This document shows positions 21,870 to 34,600 of a stretch of 64,000 bases of DNA, one piece after another (positions within the stretch are counted from its first letter, which is position 1; every line of letters starts with the position of its first letter). The notes beneath the pieces were generated by a model. That model had not been told where the DNA came from. It did no database searches and was given only the letters and a program-made list of their open reading frames with translations. This DNA is from Drosophila miranda (Eukaryota > Arthropoda > Insecta > Diptera > Drosophilidae), in assembly GCF_003369915.1 (NCBI RefSeq), contig NC_046675.1, forward strand, positions 28,706,001 through 28,770,000, written 5' to 3'. Position numbers and translations under genes: made by a program.

Positions 21870-24800
21870 TATAACCTTCAATATGATTCTTTGAAACGTT
21901 TCAAAAGTTTTAATCCATTTAGTGCTGTTCTCAACCCCTTTATTAAAATCTATTTCCATTGTTGATTTCAATTTTTGCACTTTCAAATATATAAAAAAAA
22001 AACTTTTCAAATGAGATTAAAATCCACATCCCCATCCACCGAGTGCTCGTTGAGGCATGCACTCAAGAGGATTTCCCTCGTCCTGATCCGTCCGCTCTCC
22101 CTAATGCTCAGTGGCAACACACAGAGACAGGGTATCGGGGCGAGAGCAGTGTGATAAGCATTTCGATCCTACTTTACCTCTCTGTCTGTATGCCTCAACA
22201 ATGCATTTGGGTTTTTAATTAGAATTGGAATAACAAAAAAAAGAACTGAGAAAGACTTTGCCAAAAAGGCGGCACTGGCAAGGGCAACGGCCACCCCTTT
22301 TGCGGCAGGGGCAATTGCGTGTAATGATATCGGGTAGATCATATGTATAGTATGGGAGGTACAACTACTATATGGGGTTGTCGGTCGTCGAGGCGGTTAC
22401 GCTTGATTGTGTTATATGACGTGTGCATAATTCGACGAGTGCCAAGGCCAGTTTAGTAGGGTACTTTATTTATATTCTGTTCGGCTGGCACTTAATTATA
22501 TAGCCAAGTATATGTTCTTTAGTGGGAACTTTAGTGGGCCTGCAGAAAGCTAAAGCAGGTTGATTTAGAGAGAGTATGGTATGAGCAAAATTGGTACTTA
22601 GAAAGCCGTAAATTAATTGGAATGTTTCAATACTATCACTTGGATTTAAATATTTATGCCATTAATTTGCAGCCGAGAGTGGTTTCATATTTAAATTAAA
22701 TATGGGTTATATTTAAAATGCTTTGTAATACATTTAATATATATCTGAACGAAATCTATATGATTAAAGGGCATGGGGCTCAAAGGAGGTTCTATCTAAG
22801 GCTTAGATCAAACCCCTAAACTAAAGCTTTCAGCCCAGGCGAATGCCACCGCAAGACAACTTGATAAAATTGGAAACTAATTTGTTTATACAGCTGCACA
22901 AAACGAGCAACGCCGAGCACCGATAACAACGCAGAAACAAAGGCCCAGAGAAAGGCCCAGGAATACGGATGGGCCGGATGGATAGAATGTTAGGGCTAAG
23001 GGTAAGGACCCTGGGCGCAGAGGCAAAAACAATTTGTTTATCATGGTATGGTATCCCTAGTGAGGTTGTCTGATGATGAGGCAACTACAGACACGACACA
23101 CAGGAGAGAGGCGCACGGGAAAAAGGACAACAAACAGAGAGCTCCGAAGGAAGAGCCATTCAGGGGTGGGCGAGCAGGGCACTCTACAAGCATATTTTGA
23201 CACCCCTGTCTATGGTTTTGGGCTCCGTAAAATATGCAGCAAATATTGCAAACCCAAACGCATTTTAATGGAGTTGTTACCCGTTGAGGAAATGGAAGTG
23301 GAAATCCTAGACAGTGCAAATATTTGCCAATGTCTTTCCGCTAATGCTTAAAAATTATGCTGGTTGACAAATTCCATTGGGTCTTTTGCGGGGTCTGTGT
23401 GCGTTTGTTTTTTTTAGGTTGGGTATTTGTTTGACTAGTTTTGTGTTCGGTTGAAACAAATCATTAATTAGACTTAGGCGCCTGTAGGAAATACTAATCC
23501 ACATGGTGTGAAAGAACGAACACCAAGCTGATGATTATTCCGACACATCATTGTGGAACTTTTGCAGCTGCCACAACCATCCGCTCCCTCCCCTCCCTTC
23601 CCCGTGCGACAATCCCGCAGGCGAAACACTTGTCTACATCGAAACATCAACACCTCTTCCATTGTCAAGCACTTGGGCAGTAATTCCGCTTAAACAGATA
23701 AACCGAGCGACTGAATCAAAAAACAATTTAATGTGAACACGGCCTAAAAAACACCACTAGCCACTAGCCACCCAACCCACCTTCACAGAACGGCCTTCCT
23801 AATAAGCTTATAGCAACCCTTAAAATGCCACCCGAAACTTTGGGTTTCCTCGCTTCCGATTGGCGGAGCATTTAACTCCGCCCGCACCGCCATTGATAGA
23901 GACGGAATACTGTGTATCTGCAACCCGTCGGGTGTGTGTAGAACTCTTCTTATCAGACAAGTCCTGGCATTCGCTTTCCGGCTGTCTCTGAGTTCGCAAC
24001 GAGGACGCGCTTCGATGTCAGTGTCCGCCGTGCATTGAGCAACGTTCCATCTATATCAGGGGATATCTAGGGTCTAGGGGGTGTTCGAAAAAGTCATTCG
24101 TTTCGTGTGTGTATGTTGAAATATTTAGTGCTTAAGTGGATGTGCAATTTTAATACGTCTGAAAAGTAATTGATTTTAAAAATTGGAAATCAATCTAGTC
24201 AAAACGATCATTGGATATATTTTGGGTGTGTCTGTGAGGTAAGTTAGCCGATTATAACTTGACGTGATATGTAATGGCAGGAATATGGATATATAAGAGA
24301 TAGAAATCAGAACCCACTGTCTGAATGTTTTTGTATCTGTTTAAAATCAAGGATTGTCTACTCATATTTTTGGTGTACAGAATTCCAAAAGAGTAGGGAA
24401 GATTAGATTTGTTACCACATTATACCATTGGAATTATATTATACTTCCATCGGTATTATACCCTGATTCATCCGAAACTAAATGATGAGAGATTGTTGTA
24501 CCTGGTACGAGATCCTTGTAAAAGGCAAGGAAGAAGCGAAATCGATATTTTTTAAAAGATGTGTCGTCTTGTTCTTCTTAGGATCACCATCTGATGTAAA
24601 TTTTCCACTCTACATTTAGAATCTATAAAAGTACGAAGATCTGTGGTTATAACCAGGTACCGCATGTCACACGTCATGCAATAGCTCACATCCGTTGTTT
24701 TTGTTAGTTTATATGAAATGTTAGGGGGAAAGCCTTTTACTTCCTATGAAAATATTTCAGCTATGGCTTCATTAGGATTAAGTTCAACTCTGCATATATT

Positions 24801-25261
24801 TAACTATATATATACATCAAAAAGTTGGACTCTAATCCCCATCAGACTGATAAACACTTATCTTTCGCACTCTTGTACGATCCTTTTTGTAACTGAAATG
24901 TTTATCCATGTAACATGACACCTATCATATCTATTAGCAGCAATAAAACCATATCTTATCTAATCGGAAAAACTGTTTAACATGTTTATTATCACAAACC
25001 AACAACTGAACAAGTACAGCAAAAGCCTACAAATAAACCCCCTATTTAATATTCCGTCATTTCCAGAGAGAGAGAGATAGAGAGAATCAAAAGTCAAGAA
25101 GGACACTTGTCACCCATTTGTTCACCCACTCCCCAGAAGAACGGCACGTGCTGGTCACGCGTCGGCAATCAGGGCCAGTCGGAAGCGGAAGTGTTAGCTT
25201 AACCGTTATGCACTTGTCGGCCAATTAGTGTGCAACGGATTCCATAGCATTCGGGCGTAAG
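21870..25261. other. Intergenic region and probable Fer1 promoter
   Basis: No coding sequence is supported from 21870 to 25261. The right half should hold Fer1 regulatory DNA. A strong splice donor (TGTGAG|GTAAGT) at 24239 and a plausible acceptor near 25065 would fit a non-coding first exon of Fer1. The remainder is AT-rich with short GA runs (near 25067). Confidence 0.4.
24000..24238 (+). other. Candidate non-coding first exon of Fer1
   Basis: The stretch ends in a consensus donor, GAG|GTAAGT, at 24239-24244, and an Inr-like GTCAGTG lies near 24018. The start coordinate is approximate. A pyrimidine-rich acceptor TTTCCAG at about 25060-25066 could pair with it. No transcript evidence is available, so this is inference. 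Confidence 0.3.
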
Positions 25262-28200
25262 ATGTTTTCCATGGACAACTTTGACTTGGAGGCCACCATG
25301 GCGCGTCACTTCTTCGAGGGATCGCAGGCCACCAATGCCTCCACCTCGAGTTCCGAGTACTTCTTTGGCGACGAGCACAGCTCGGAGAGCGATGACGAGG
25401 ACGATGCCTATAGCAGCGGCTTCAACAGCGACCAGGAGAACACGGAGAAGACGTAAGGATTGGAGTGTTTAGGTGGGGGATCGATGGGCAAGGCTTTAAT
25501 TAATTCCAGCTTCTCGTTTAGACGGCGCAGCCACAAGCCGCGTCGCTTAAAGTGCGCCTCCCAGATGGCCCAGCAGCGGCAGGCGGCCAATCTCCGAGAG
25601 CGCAGACGGATGCAGAGCATCAATGAGGCATTCGAGGGACTGAGGACTCATATTCCAACACTTCCATATGAGAAGCGTCTGAGTAAGGTAAGCAATCGGG
25701 GAAGGATCGGGGATGATCATTTATGAAGCGTCATAAGCGTTTATACACCCTCTCATGCCATCATTCTATCATTCCCACCCATTAATAACCTCTCAAATGC
25801 AATCCCCTCTTTCAGGTCGATACACTCAAGCTGGCCATCAGCTATATAACATTCCTCAGCGAAATGGTCAAGAAGGATAAGAATGGAAACGAGCCAGGAC
25901 TGAGCTTGCAGCGTAATTACCAAAAGGAACCGCCCAAGAAAATAATCCTCAAGGATCGCAGTAAGTTGTCAATCAATCAAAAGTGCTGCGGTATCTCGTG
26001 GGTTCAGTCCACATTTAATAACATAATTCGCACGGGTGGGGCGACTGTCTGGCGTATTCAAAGGCCATCATCGATGGGAAGGTGGCTGGTTTTTGGGTTT
26101 GGGTCGTTCACAACAGATCGTGCAGGGGATGCATGGCTATGGTTTGGGATTCTGGGTCTGTTCTGTCTCTGCCTAAGTGTAACTAATTAGAATTTTCACA
26201 CTTCTCGCACGGGGGGTTCAGTTCAGTTCGGTTTGGTTCGGTTCGGTTCTCTTTGCGGGGCTTTGCGTGACTGCCAGTCAAGGAAATTGTTTTGCTCATT
26301 GCCGTCGCATCGATCACTCGGGATGTAGGCCGTTGGATGTTGGATGTGGCTGTGGCTGTGGCTTGGAAAGGTTTTCCACAAGTTTCGGGAGGGAACAATG
26401 GCTATGGATTAGGGGTTTCCGTGTGTGTGCCAGCTCATAAAAGTTGCTTTAGTCACGGTTTTTTGGTTAATAATTTTTCTATTCAAAATGTATGACACTG
26501 CAACTGGCCTGCAACGTGTTCCGGCCACAGCATCTGCATAACTAATAGCCCAGGCACTTGGTACCCTAAAAGGGTGTCGATGTGGGGTTACGCGTCCAGC
26601 AAAAAGGGGTTCGAGATTCCTCATTGAGTGTTATGCATAGCTAAAAAGTATTCCCAACTTTTTTTTATAGGTTTTTTTTTCTACCAATGTATGTCAAAAC
26701 AAAAATTTCGAATGGTTAAAGTTCGTCCATGAACGGGTTTTTTTTTCTGTTGGAAATATATCATGTAAAGTGGTTGAGGGGGTACCTAAATTATATTAAA
26801 ATTAAGAGCTCTGGGAATTTGGGAGTTTTTTTCAAGGAATTCAAATATTCTGTATTAATTAGGTTTATTTATAGATCTCTTTATTGGGCGTATATATCTG
26901 CTAAATTATATTTGACATGGAAATGGGAGATCCCCAAGGAATGATATTTATTTTTAGCGACAAGGAAAGAAAATGATTCGAAAATTGTTGAATGGATTGA
27001 AGTTAAGGAAAGATAGATCAATAGCTTCCAGTAGGACAATGTGCGTATGTGATAGCCATAGAATTATTAGCGATAGAGGATTAGATCGATTCAAGACGGT
27101 GTCCATTGAAGACGTGGAGGTCTGTGTCGGATTGAAGACCTTTTCTAGTAGCACGCCGGTGCCGTGCGGGAGGTTATGTATATGGATGGGTTACAGTGTG
27201 GTACAGTGGGCAATTAGCAAATAATAACAGGATTTTACCTTAATATACTATATGGACTAAGGCTAATATCGGGCTGCGTAGTCCCACAGTTTAATTTTCA
27301 AACCCCAGGAGAAATCCGTCTCCTTAGTATATAAAAACCCATTGATTGTGATTATTGGTTGCCCTCCTTCTAAGGCAGGTTAAGAACGAACTCCTGATAA
27401 AGTCCCTTACCAAATGAACATGCAAGCAAGCTCTGCTGATGTATAATTTGTTTTTTTTTTTCCTGATAAAAATCCCCCCACATGGCCATACACCTTGCCC
27501 TCTCCCAACAACCATTGACGGAAAGACAGACGGACTGACAAACAAACGGACAGATAGATAGAGCGACAGTTGGGGGGAAATACACGGAGAATAGTAACAA
27601 CAAAGGCAACAACAACAAAGCACAATCGACATAATCATAGCGTGAGAAATTCGTTACACTCTAGCAGATGTCTACTGTCGCCATCCATTTCGTCGACAAG
27701 GTTCTCGGTGCTCGCTTAAAGGCCAAGTGAATGTCGACCCGGGCACAGGACGCAGGACCCCAGAGCCATGGAGCTCTGATGGCAAAAGCGTTTTCATGCT
27801 TAACGGGCATTAAAAATGTTGCAGCAAAAACAAAAATACATACATACATACATATGTATATACCGTATATACTCGTAGATAAAATCGCACAAAAAAAAAG
27901 GAAACTTTAGGGGGGCTACTACCCAATGAAACGCCCATTTAAACGGGTGCAAAAGAGGCAGTGCGGCAGTGTGGGGGGAGTGTGGCACGCGCCTGGCATA
28001 TGTTCACACCAACTTGCAACAAGACCATGGTGGAAGCTGTGGGATGGTGTCGAATATTTGAGCAACACCCGCATAAAGCACTTGAAATCCTGGAGTGCTA
28101 CAAATTGCCCATCCCGGGTGGGATTTTTCTATGTCTGGGATGCAAGCTGATTGGACGCCTGACTTAGCTGGGGTAGGGTTTTGGGTTCCGGTTTGGGTTT

Positions 28201-28842
28201 TGGGCTTTGGTTTTGTTTGTTCAAGGCAAATGGCGGTGCGGCACAGCAGGGCGGCAGCTGCAACAACAAGAAGGAAGGAATCGAATGCGGAACGGAACGG
28301 ATCCGAACCCTTTAGCCCATTGCTTGTTTGCTCTGCATCGCTGATGGGCTTGTAATGTGGCCGCTAATGGCATTTGCTCAGTTTTTGGCAACAATTTTAA
28401 TTGTTTGGGCGGTTCTTGACTCTTGATTGGGTGTCTTTGTATTCGTAGCTATTAGGGAAACCCTATTTTAGAGTCTGGAAATTGAGGGAAAGCCGTGTAA
28501 AGAAATACACTGCTCTTAGCTCCCATTTCTAGATACATTTTTCCCCATTTTACTTACTCTCTGAAACTATTCTTCTTTCCAGCAGGCGGTGTGGCGCATT
28601 CCTTGTCCTGGTATCGCAAGGGCGATCGATATCCGGGCAGCAAGCTTTATGCCCGCACCTGGACTCCAGAGGATCCACGCGGCCCCATCTCACTGATCCA
28701 ACCGCTGTACAACAACACCAACTCGAATCAAAATCAAAATAGTAATCAAAGCAGCGATGATTTCAATGGCAGTGCCGGCTCCACCGATATGTCGGATCCT
28801 GGAGTCGGGGCCAGCATCTATGGCAGCGGCAATGGCATGTGA
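25262..28842 (+). CDS. Fer1: bHLH transcription factor Fer1 (PTF1A-like)
   Basis: Four exons: 25262-25452, 25522-25687, 25816-25960 and 28583-28842, about 253 residues. Fer1 (48-related-1) is the fly relative of vertebrate PTF1A, a neural and pancreatic bHLH activator. The acidic N-terminal part ([14 protein letters not shown]) is followed by the bHLH: basic region [20 protein letters not shown], helix 1 ending LRTHIPTLP, loop YEKRLSK, and helix 2 [18 protein letters not shown] after the exon 2/3 join. The C-terminal exon has the conserved [20 protein letters not shown] and [10 protein letters not shown] blocks, then Asn/Ser-rich low complexity. Intron 3 is 2.6 kb and is the best place for regulatory DNA. 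The acceptor of exon 4 is a tandem AGCAG, so two isoforms differing by one residue are possible. A poly(A) signal is at 29053-29058. Confidence 0.94.
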
Positions 28843-29052
28843 GGAGGAGGCACAGGCACAGGTACAGGCACGGCACTCAATCCTCATAGAGAGAGAAAGG
28901 AAACATCCAACTAGTCAAGCTTTGCTAGTCATTGCATCTATAACATATTAATCAGTTTAATAATTATATGAGAAAAAACATGTTCTGTGGTATTTAATTG
29001 CTCTAAGTTCGCTAATATCTAAATGTTATACTTAGTGGTTTAGTTTAAATCG

Positions 29053-29058
29053 AATAAA
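29053..29058 (+). terminator. Candidate poly(A) signal of Fer1
   Basis: AATAAA 211 bases after the Fer1 stop codon, with the sense orientation of the gene. Confidence 0.45.
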
Positions 29059-29900
29059 CATTTCAAACAAATCTACAATCATACCGTTATCATCATCAGT
29101 AATTGTTGTGGTTCAAATGCCGGGGGCAAAAGGAGCAATTTGTAGCTAAATTATAGAGTTATCAGCACAAAATATATTGAGCACCTGGCCCCTGGTTGTC
29201 CTCGTACAACCTCTCGTACCCTGAAATAACTGTGTGTCCCTGTTGTCGATATCATTAAAAAAAAGAGGGAGAATGGTCGGTGAGACAGACAAATATCATA
29301 TAGTACAAGTGCAGCTCAGTTTTTTTCACCATTTGGGGGTGGGTGTGCAATACCGGGGTACTAGAAAATTATTTCCGGTCTTCCGACATGCATGCACACA
29401 CGCCAAAGAATTTTCTTTAAAAACGAAATGAAAAATTATTATTTTTAAGCGTTTTCAGTGTGCCATTTAAAATATCATTATGACTGTCAGTCGTTAGACG
29501 GACAGATGTTGTCCTGTCCTCGTGACGGGACAGACGCGCGTCTGGTTGAACAATTTAGATGTTTATCAGCAATTAGGATTAGCCCGGGGCCGGGGGTTGC
29601 TACGGGTGATGACGTGATTGAGCGGTTTGATTGTGTCTAGCCCATTTGATCTATCAATTTCATCATATGTAAATTTATGCCTTCTGTTTTGCGTTTTTGT
29701 GGTCAACGATTTAATTAACTGAGGGCGGACACAGCTGCAGTCATCGATAATCTGGAATTTCAAATCTGATAAATATACCGCACATAGGGTTGAAATGGGG
29801 GAAATCAGTAAGCTTAAAAGCGCAGGCGCTTTGCAGCACTATAATGGTATTCAATTTCATCAATCTATTAAATTTCATTTTCAAAGGTATATAGAAATCC
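29059..29900. other. Intergenic stretch before the left inverted repeat
   Basis: No gene found. It contains a compact cluster of inverted words at 29500-29544 (GGACAG, CTGTCC, GGACAG, then the perfect 14-base palindrome CAGACGCGCGTCTG) and an ATACCG fragment near 29775 that probably marks the start of the adjacent repeat family. Confidence 0.4.
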
Positions 29901-31505
29901 AAAAAAAGCAAGTATTTAAAACAAGCCAGTGAAGTAGAAAATTGATTCATCAATCGTATAAAATTATGTGGGCATGGCTAAATGTTCTATATAGATGGTA
30001 ATATTTCACGGAATATCAAAAATGTGGAATATGTAAAATATAACATGAATTCGTCAGTATATTTTTGAAATGAGACCGTATATTGGTATTTATTTGAATC
30101 GGGTATAATCGGTAATAACCGGTTGACAACAATGAGTCTCATTCCATACACAATGTTGCGCATTCCATACACACTGTTGCTGCAACATTTACTTGAAAAC
30201 CGTATTTTAGTCAAAATAAAATACTTTAAGATAATTAAAAGAAGCAATCTTGTAAAAAATGTATTTATCTATGGGATAAAGCTAAGTGGGCATCTATATA
30301 GCTTGAAATATTCGATTTTGCAATAACCGGTTCACAACAAATGAGTCCCATTCCATACACAAACATGTTGCTAATTCCATGCACACATACCCTGGGGAAA
30401 TGGATGATATAGAATTGCGGAAATATATGTTATCCTATGCTCTAATTAATGCAAAAAACTAGATAGTCTCTATTTTAAACGATATTTTGCATTAGTGGTC
30501 TTCTTACAGAGACAAAGAATCGCTACAGGGATCAGGATTTGTATACAAACACCTAATCAAATGCATGAATAGACCAAAAAAATGCAATCTAAGACAAGGT
30601 CTTTACTAATTACGTTTGAAAGCAGGTTGGAAAACAGTATCTTTATATAATATTCACGAAATAGGGTATACAAATGAACACACTCTAGTTGACAAGAAAC
30701 ATTGACGTCACAACCTGCGACTATTGAACATTTTTGTTGAAGCCGTGTTTTTGTAAAAACAAAAAACATGCAAGATTTTAAAAGTAATTAATCCTGATTA
30801 AAATTGATTCAGCAATCATATTAAATTATCTGGGCAAAACTGAAAGATCTATATAGCTGGGAATATTTGACGGAAGAAAGAATAACCAAGAATTAGTCGT
30901 CATAACCGGTTGACAACAATGATTACCGGCAACATTAATTGTCATACCCTAGCGAAATGGATGCTATAGAACTGTGAATATGTTTGTCATCCAAGGCTCA
31001 GTAGGTATCAGGATCGAGATAAATATACACAAGATACTAATAATGTACTTGAATATGTCTAAAGAATATCAATTTGAGAAAAAGTCTTTATAAATCACGT
31101 TTCATCTTCATATAAAATTAACGAAATAGGGTATAAAAATGCCTATACACGCATCATGTCTTCAAATACCAGCAACAATGCGACTGTTTTTTTGTTGAAC
31201 TATTTTGTTTAAACCTTTTTTTACAATAAATACAATAAAAGCAAGGATTAAAAACTATACAATCTTGTAGAAAATTTATTCATCAATGGGATAAAATTAT
31301 GTGGGCAGAGCTAAAGGTTTTAGTTAGTCAGCATTATTCAATGGAATATCAAAATTGAGCAATATGAACGAATTTCCTTTTTCGTTTGTCTTGATTAACC
31401 TATTTCGCTACTTGTTTTTTGTTTGACTTATATCGCTAAAACCTCTTTTTAAATAGAAAATAGATTCATCAATCGTATAAAATTATGTGGACATGGCTAA
31501 ATGTG
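29901..31505 (+). repeat. Left arm of a 1.6-kb inverted repeat
   Basis: The sequence 29901-31505 recurs as the reverse complement at 40868-42517. A stretch of about 300 bases (30490-30790 against 41645-41945) looks identical by eye, apart from a 21-base segment and one run-length base present only on the right; other parts show scattered substitutions and a gap of about 45 bases. Inside the arm, related units repeat: an AACCGGTTGACAACAATGA word near 30117, 30324 and 30903; a block of ATTCATCAAT ... ATAAAATTATGTGGGCA near 29942, 30265, 30803, 31267 and 31462. No coding sequence. It ends just upstream of the GPN3 gene. Confidence 0.92.
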
Positions 31506-31576
31506 CTATATAGATGGTAATATTTCACGGAATATCAAAAACGGCGAATATGTAAAATAGAACTTGAATTCGTCAG

Positions 31577-31633
31577 TATATTTACGGTATATTTTTAAGA
31601 TGAGACGGTATATTTTGGTATATTTCTGAAGGT
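31577..31633 (-). repeat. ATACCG cassette at the GPN3 promoter
   Basis: GTATATTTACGGTATATTT, then AGATGAGACGGTATATTTTGG and a final GAAGGTCACG. It is the inverted counterpart of the cassette at 42609-42680 and of the one at 12199. The GGTCAC at its end resembles half of Motif 1. It lies 57 bases before the GPN3 start codon. Confidence 0.55.
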
Positions 31634-31689
31634 CACGCGGCACGTTTGTTTTGTTTTGTTTTGGTTTTTACAAATTACAATTTTACAGC

Positions 31690-34600
31690 ATGCGGTTCGC
31701 TCAAATAATTGTTGGTCCTGCGGGCAGCGGCAAGGTATATCTAGGGAATATCCTGTGCGTACGAAAACTCATTTATTTCACTCGCAGTCGACGTACTGCA
31801 GCTTTATGCAGCAGCATGCCATGGACGCCAAGCGAAACATTCAAGTTGTCAATCTGGACCCGGCAGCCGAACACTTTACCTACAGTCCTCTTGCGGATAT
31901 ACGCGAGCTGATACACCTGGACGATGCCATGGAGGATGACGAGCTGAAGTACGGACCCAATGGTGGTCTAATCTTTTGCCTGGAGTTCCTCATTGAGAAC
32001 CAGGACTGGCTGAAAGCGCAGCTGTGCGGCGGCGAGGATGAGCTGATGGTGGGAGAACCGGACGATGATTACATACTCTTTGATATGCCCGGACAAATTG
32101 AGCTGTTCACTCATCTGAAAATGGGCAAGCAACTGGTACAGCTGCTGGAGTCGTGGAACTTTCGCACTTGTGTGGTCTTCTGCCTCGATTCACAGTTTAT
32201 GGTGGATGGCGCCAAATTTATATCGGGCACGATGGCCGCCCTCAGTGTAATGGCCAACATGGAGCAGTCCCATGTGAATGTGCTGACCAAAGTGGATCTG
32301 CTGAGTGCTGATGCGCGAAAGCAGCTGGATCTGTACCTGGAGCCGGATGCGCACAATCTAATGGGAGAACTGACCATTGGGTCGTCGTTTGGTGAGAAAT
32401 ATCGGAAGCTTACAGAGGCCATTGGTTCGCTCATTGAGGATTTCAGGTGAGTTAAAAGTATATGCATATATTCACATGTATTGAATATTTTAAACACTTA
32501 ATTACTAGCATAGATAATTTTTTTTAATTATTTAATAATTATTAATAATTTTCAAGCCTTGGTCTTGCGCGTCGGATGGAATGGATGGTCCATTTCTGAT
32601 AAATCTGGTGGATTGTGCTCAAAGGCATTTATCTCTTGCATTCCACTGTTGGCAATCTCCCACAGCTGCGGGTATTCCTCCTTAAAGGTTGTGTACCACT
32701 TGTTGACCAAAGGATATGGGGACAAATCAAAATCTATGGCCTCCAGGCAAATGGTGGCCGAGATTAAAGCAAAATCAGCTATGGTTACATCGTCGCCAGC
32801 GGCATACTTGGAGCCCAATCGTTCCAGATATGTTTCAAACACCTCCAGGGCATTTTGCACCTTCTTCAGGGACATGGGCGTGCGCTCGTAGTCAAAGAAA
32901 ATGGGTGCCATGCTGTGGGCCGAAATGGGGGCATAGTAGAAGCCCATGTTGAAGCACAAACGCTGATTGACCAATGCCCTGTGGATCACGCTCTGCGGAT
33001 AAAGCGTACAATTTGGTGGCGCATATTTTTCGCACAGATATTGCATAATGGCAATGCTCTCCGATAGATAGAAACCATCATCGTCCAGTACGGGTATTTC
33101 CTTTTGAGGATTCATCTGAAATACAGCATTAATTTTTGATTATTTCAACTCTTTCGAACCTTTTTTGTTGTATATACTCTACCTTTGCATAGTCCTCGGT
33201 GCGATGCTCTAGGGCGCAAAAGTCCACATTGATTAATTGATATTCCATATCCAAGGCTTTCAAAGTCATTCGCACGGCCAGGGAGGGCGGTCCATCGGAT
33301 ACGGCATACAGTTTCATTGTATAAGCGGGTCTGTTTTGGAATAAATTAAGTATTAGTTTTCTTTAATTTTTATTTTTTGCTGAACCGGTTTCCCTTTTAC
33401 ACACAAAAAGTGAAAGTAATTTGCCTCTAGAGTGGGCTTCTTTTTACTTCTAATGAATTATCTATTTTCGGAGGCCTTTTTGCTGGTAGCTATTTTTGGT
33501 ACTCGATTTTTTCGATGTGCTGGCAGTTTGTGGTATTTCTTTGCTTGCATATTCATAACTTACCTCAATCGAAAATCACAACAAAATTATTCAAAGTGCG
33601 CTCGCGCAGCTTTCAAACACTACTGATGGCGGGCCGGTTATTGCTCGAAAGATTGTGTATTATATATTGCAGGTGTTCAGTTTAGAGGTGGTCCGCTTTC
33701 TGTATACTGTGGGGGTTTAAAGCATAGCTATGACACGCTGCCATCACCAGTTCAATGACAATTCAAACAAGTTTCAACCAAGCCACAAATAATATTTATA
33801 CGAAGATAAAATACTCTTTGTGGATCACCCCTATTGGCGAGATCGCTCTCTATAAAGTGCAGGGCACTCTGAAGAATCTACAGGAGTCTACCTCCAATTC
33901 CTTGAGGTCATACCTCCCCCGTTTTGGTAAATACTTACTCAATGGGAGCGTAGCTTTCCATTTCATCGGCAACTTCTTCCACAACCTCAATAATGGCATC
34001 CGTATTGTCAAGGTCCATTTCTATGTACTGACCATCTATCAGGGAGACTTGTTCATGCTGCTCCCCCTCTTCGTCTTCGACCACAACATCTATGAACTCA
34101 TTTTCTTCCAGCGGCTCGGACTTGGTTGTGGATGTCACTGAGGCCCTGCTACTGTCATTCTTACTGGGACTTGGAATTCTGGGCTTTGTTTGGACCATAA
34201 TGTCGTTACTGAGATTGGACACATTCAGACGCTCAATGGCCAGGTCGCCGTACTCTTCTTGTATCTGCTCCAACGACTTGCCAATAAAGTGGTGTGGCCG
34301 AAACTTGAGTTTCTTGTTGTTCTTCTTGTTGATCTCGTTGAACAGGCGCCGTTTGATGTCGGCCTCGCTGAATGGATGCGTGTGAACGTTGTAGACGCGT
34401 AGGACACGTATAGAGCCATCCTTTTGCGTGGCTGTGGATATGCGACTCTTGCAATTGATCTCCGGATCGCGACTCTTGATGCAGACCCAATAATTTCGGG
34501 ATATAACGCCACGGTTCTTTGCATGATATATATAACCATCGACGCACAACAGTTCGCTGCCTTTGGCCGAGCGTAAAGTGCAGATTTTCGTTAAATCCAT

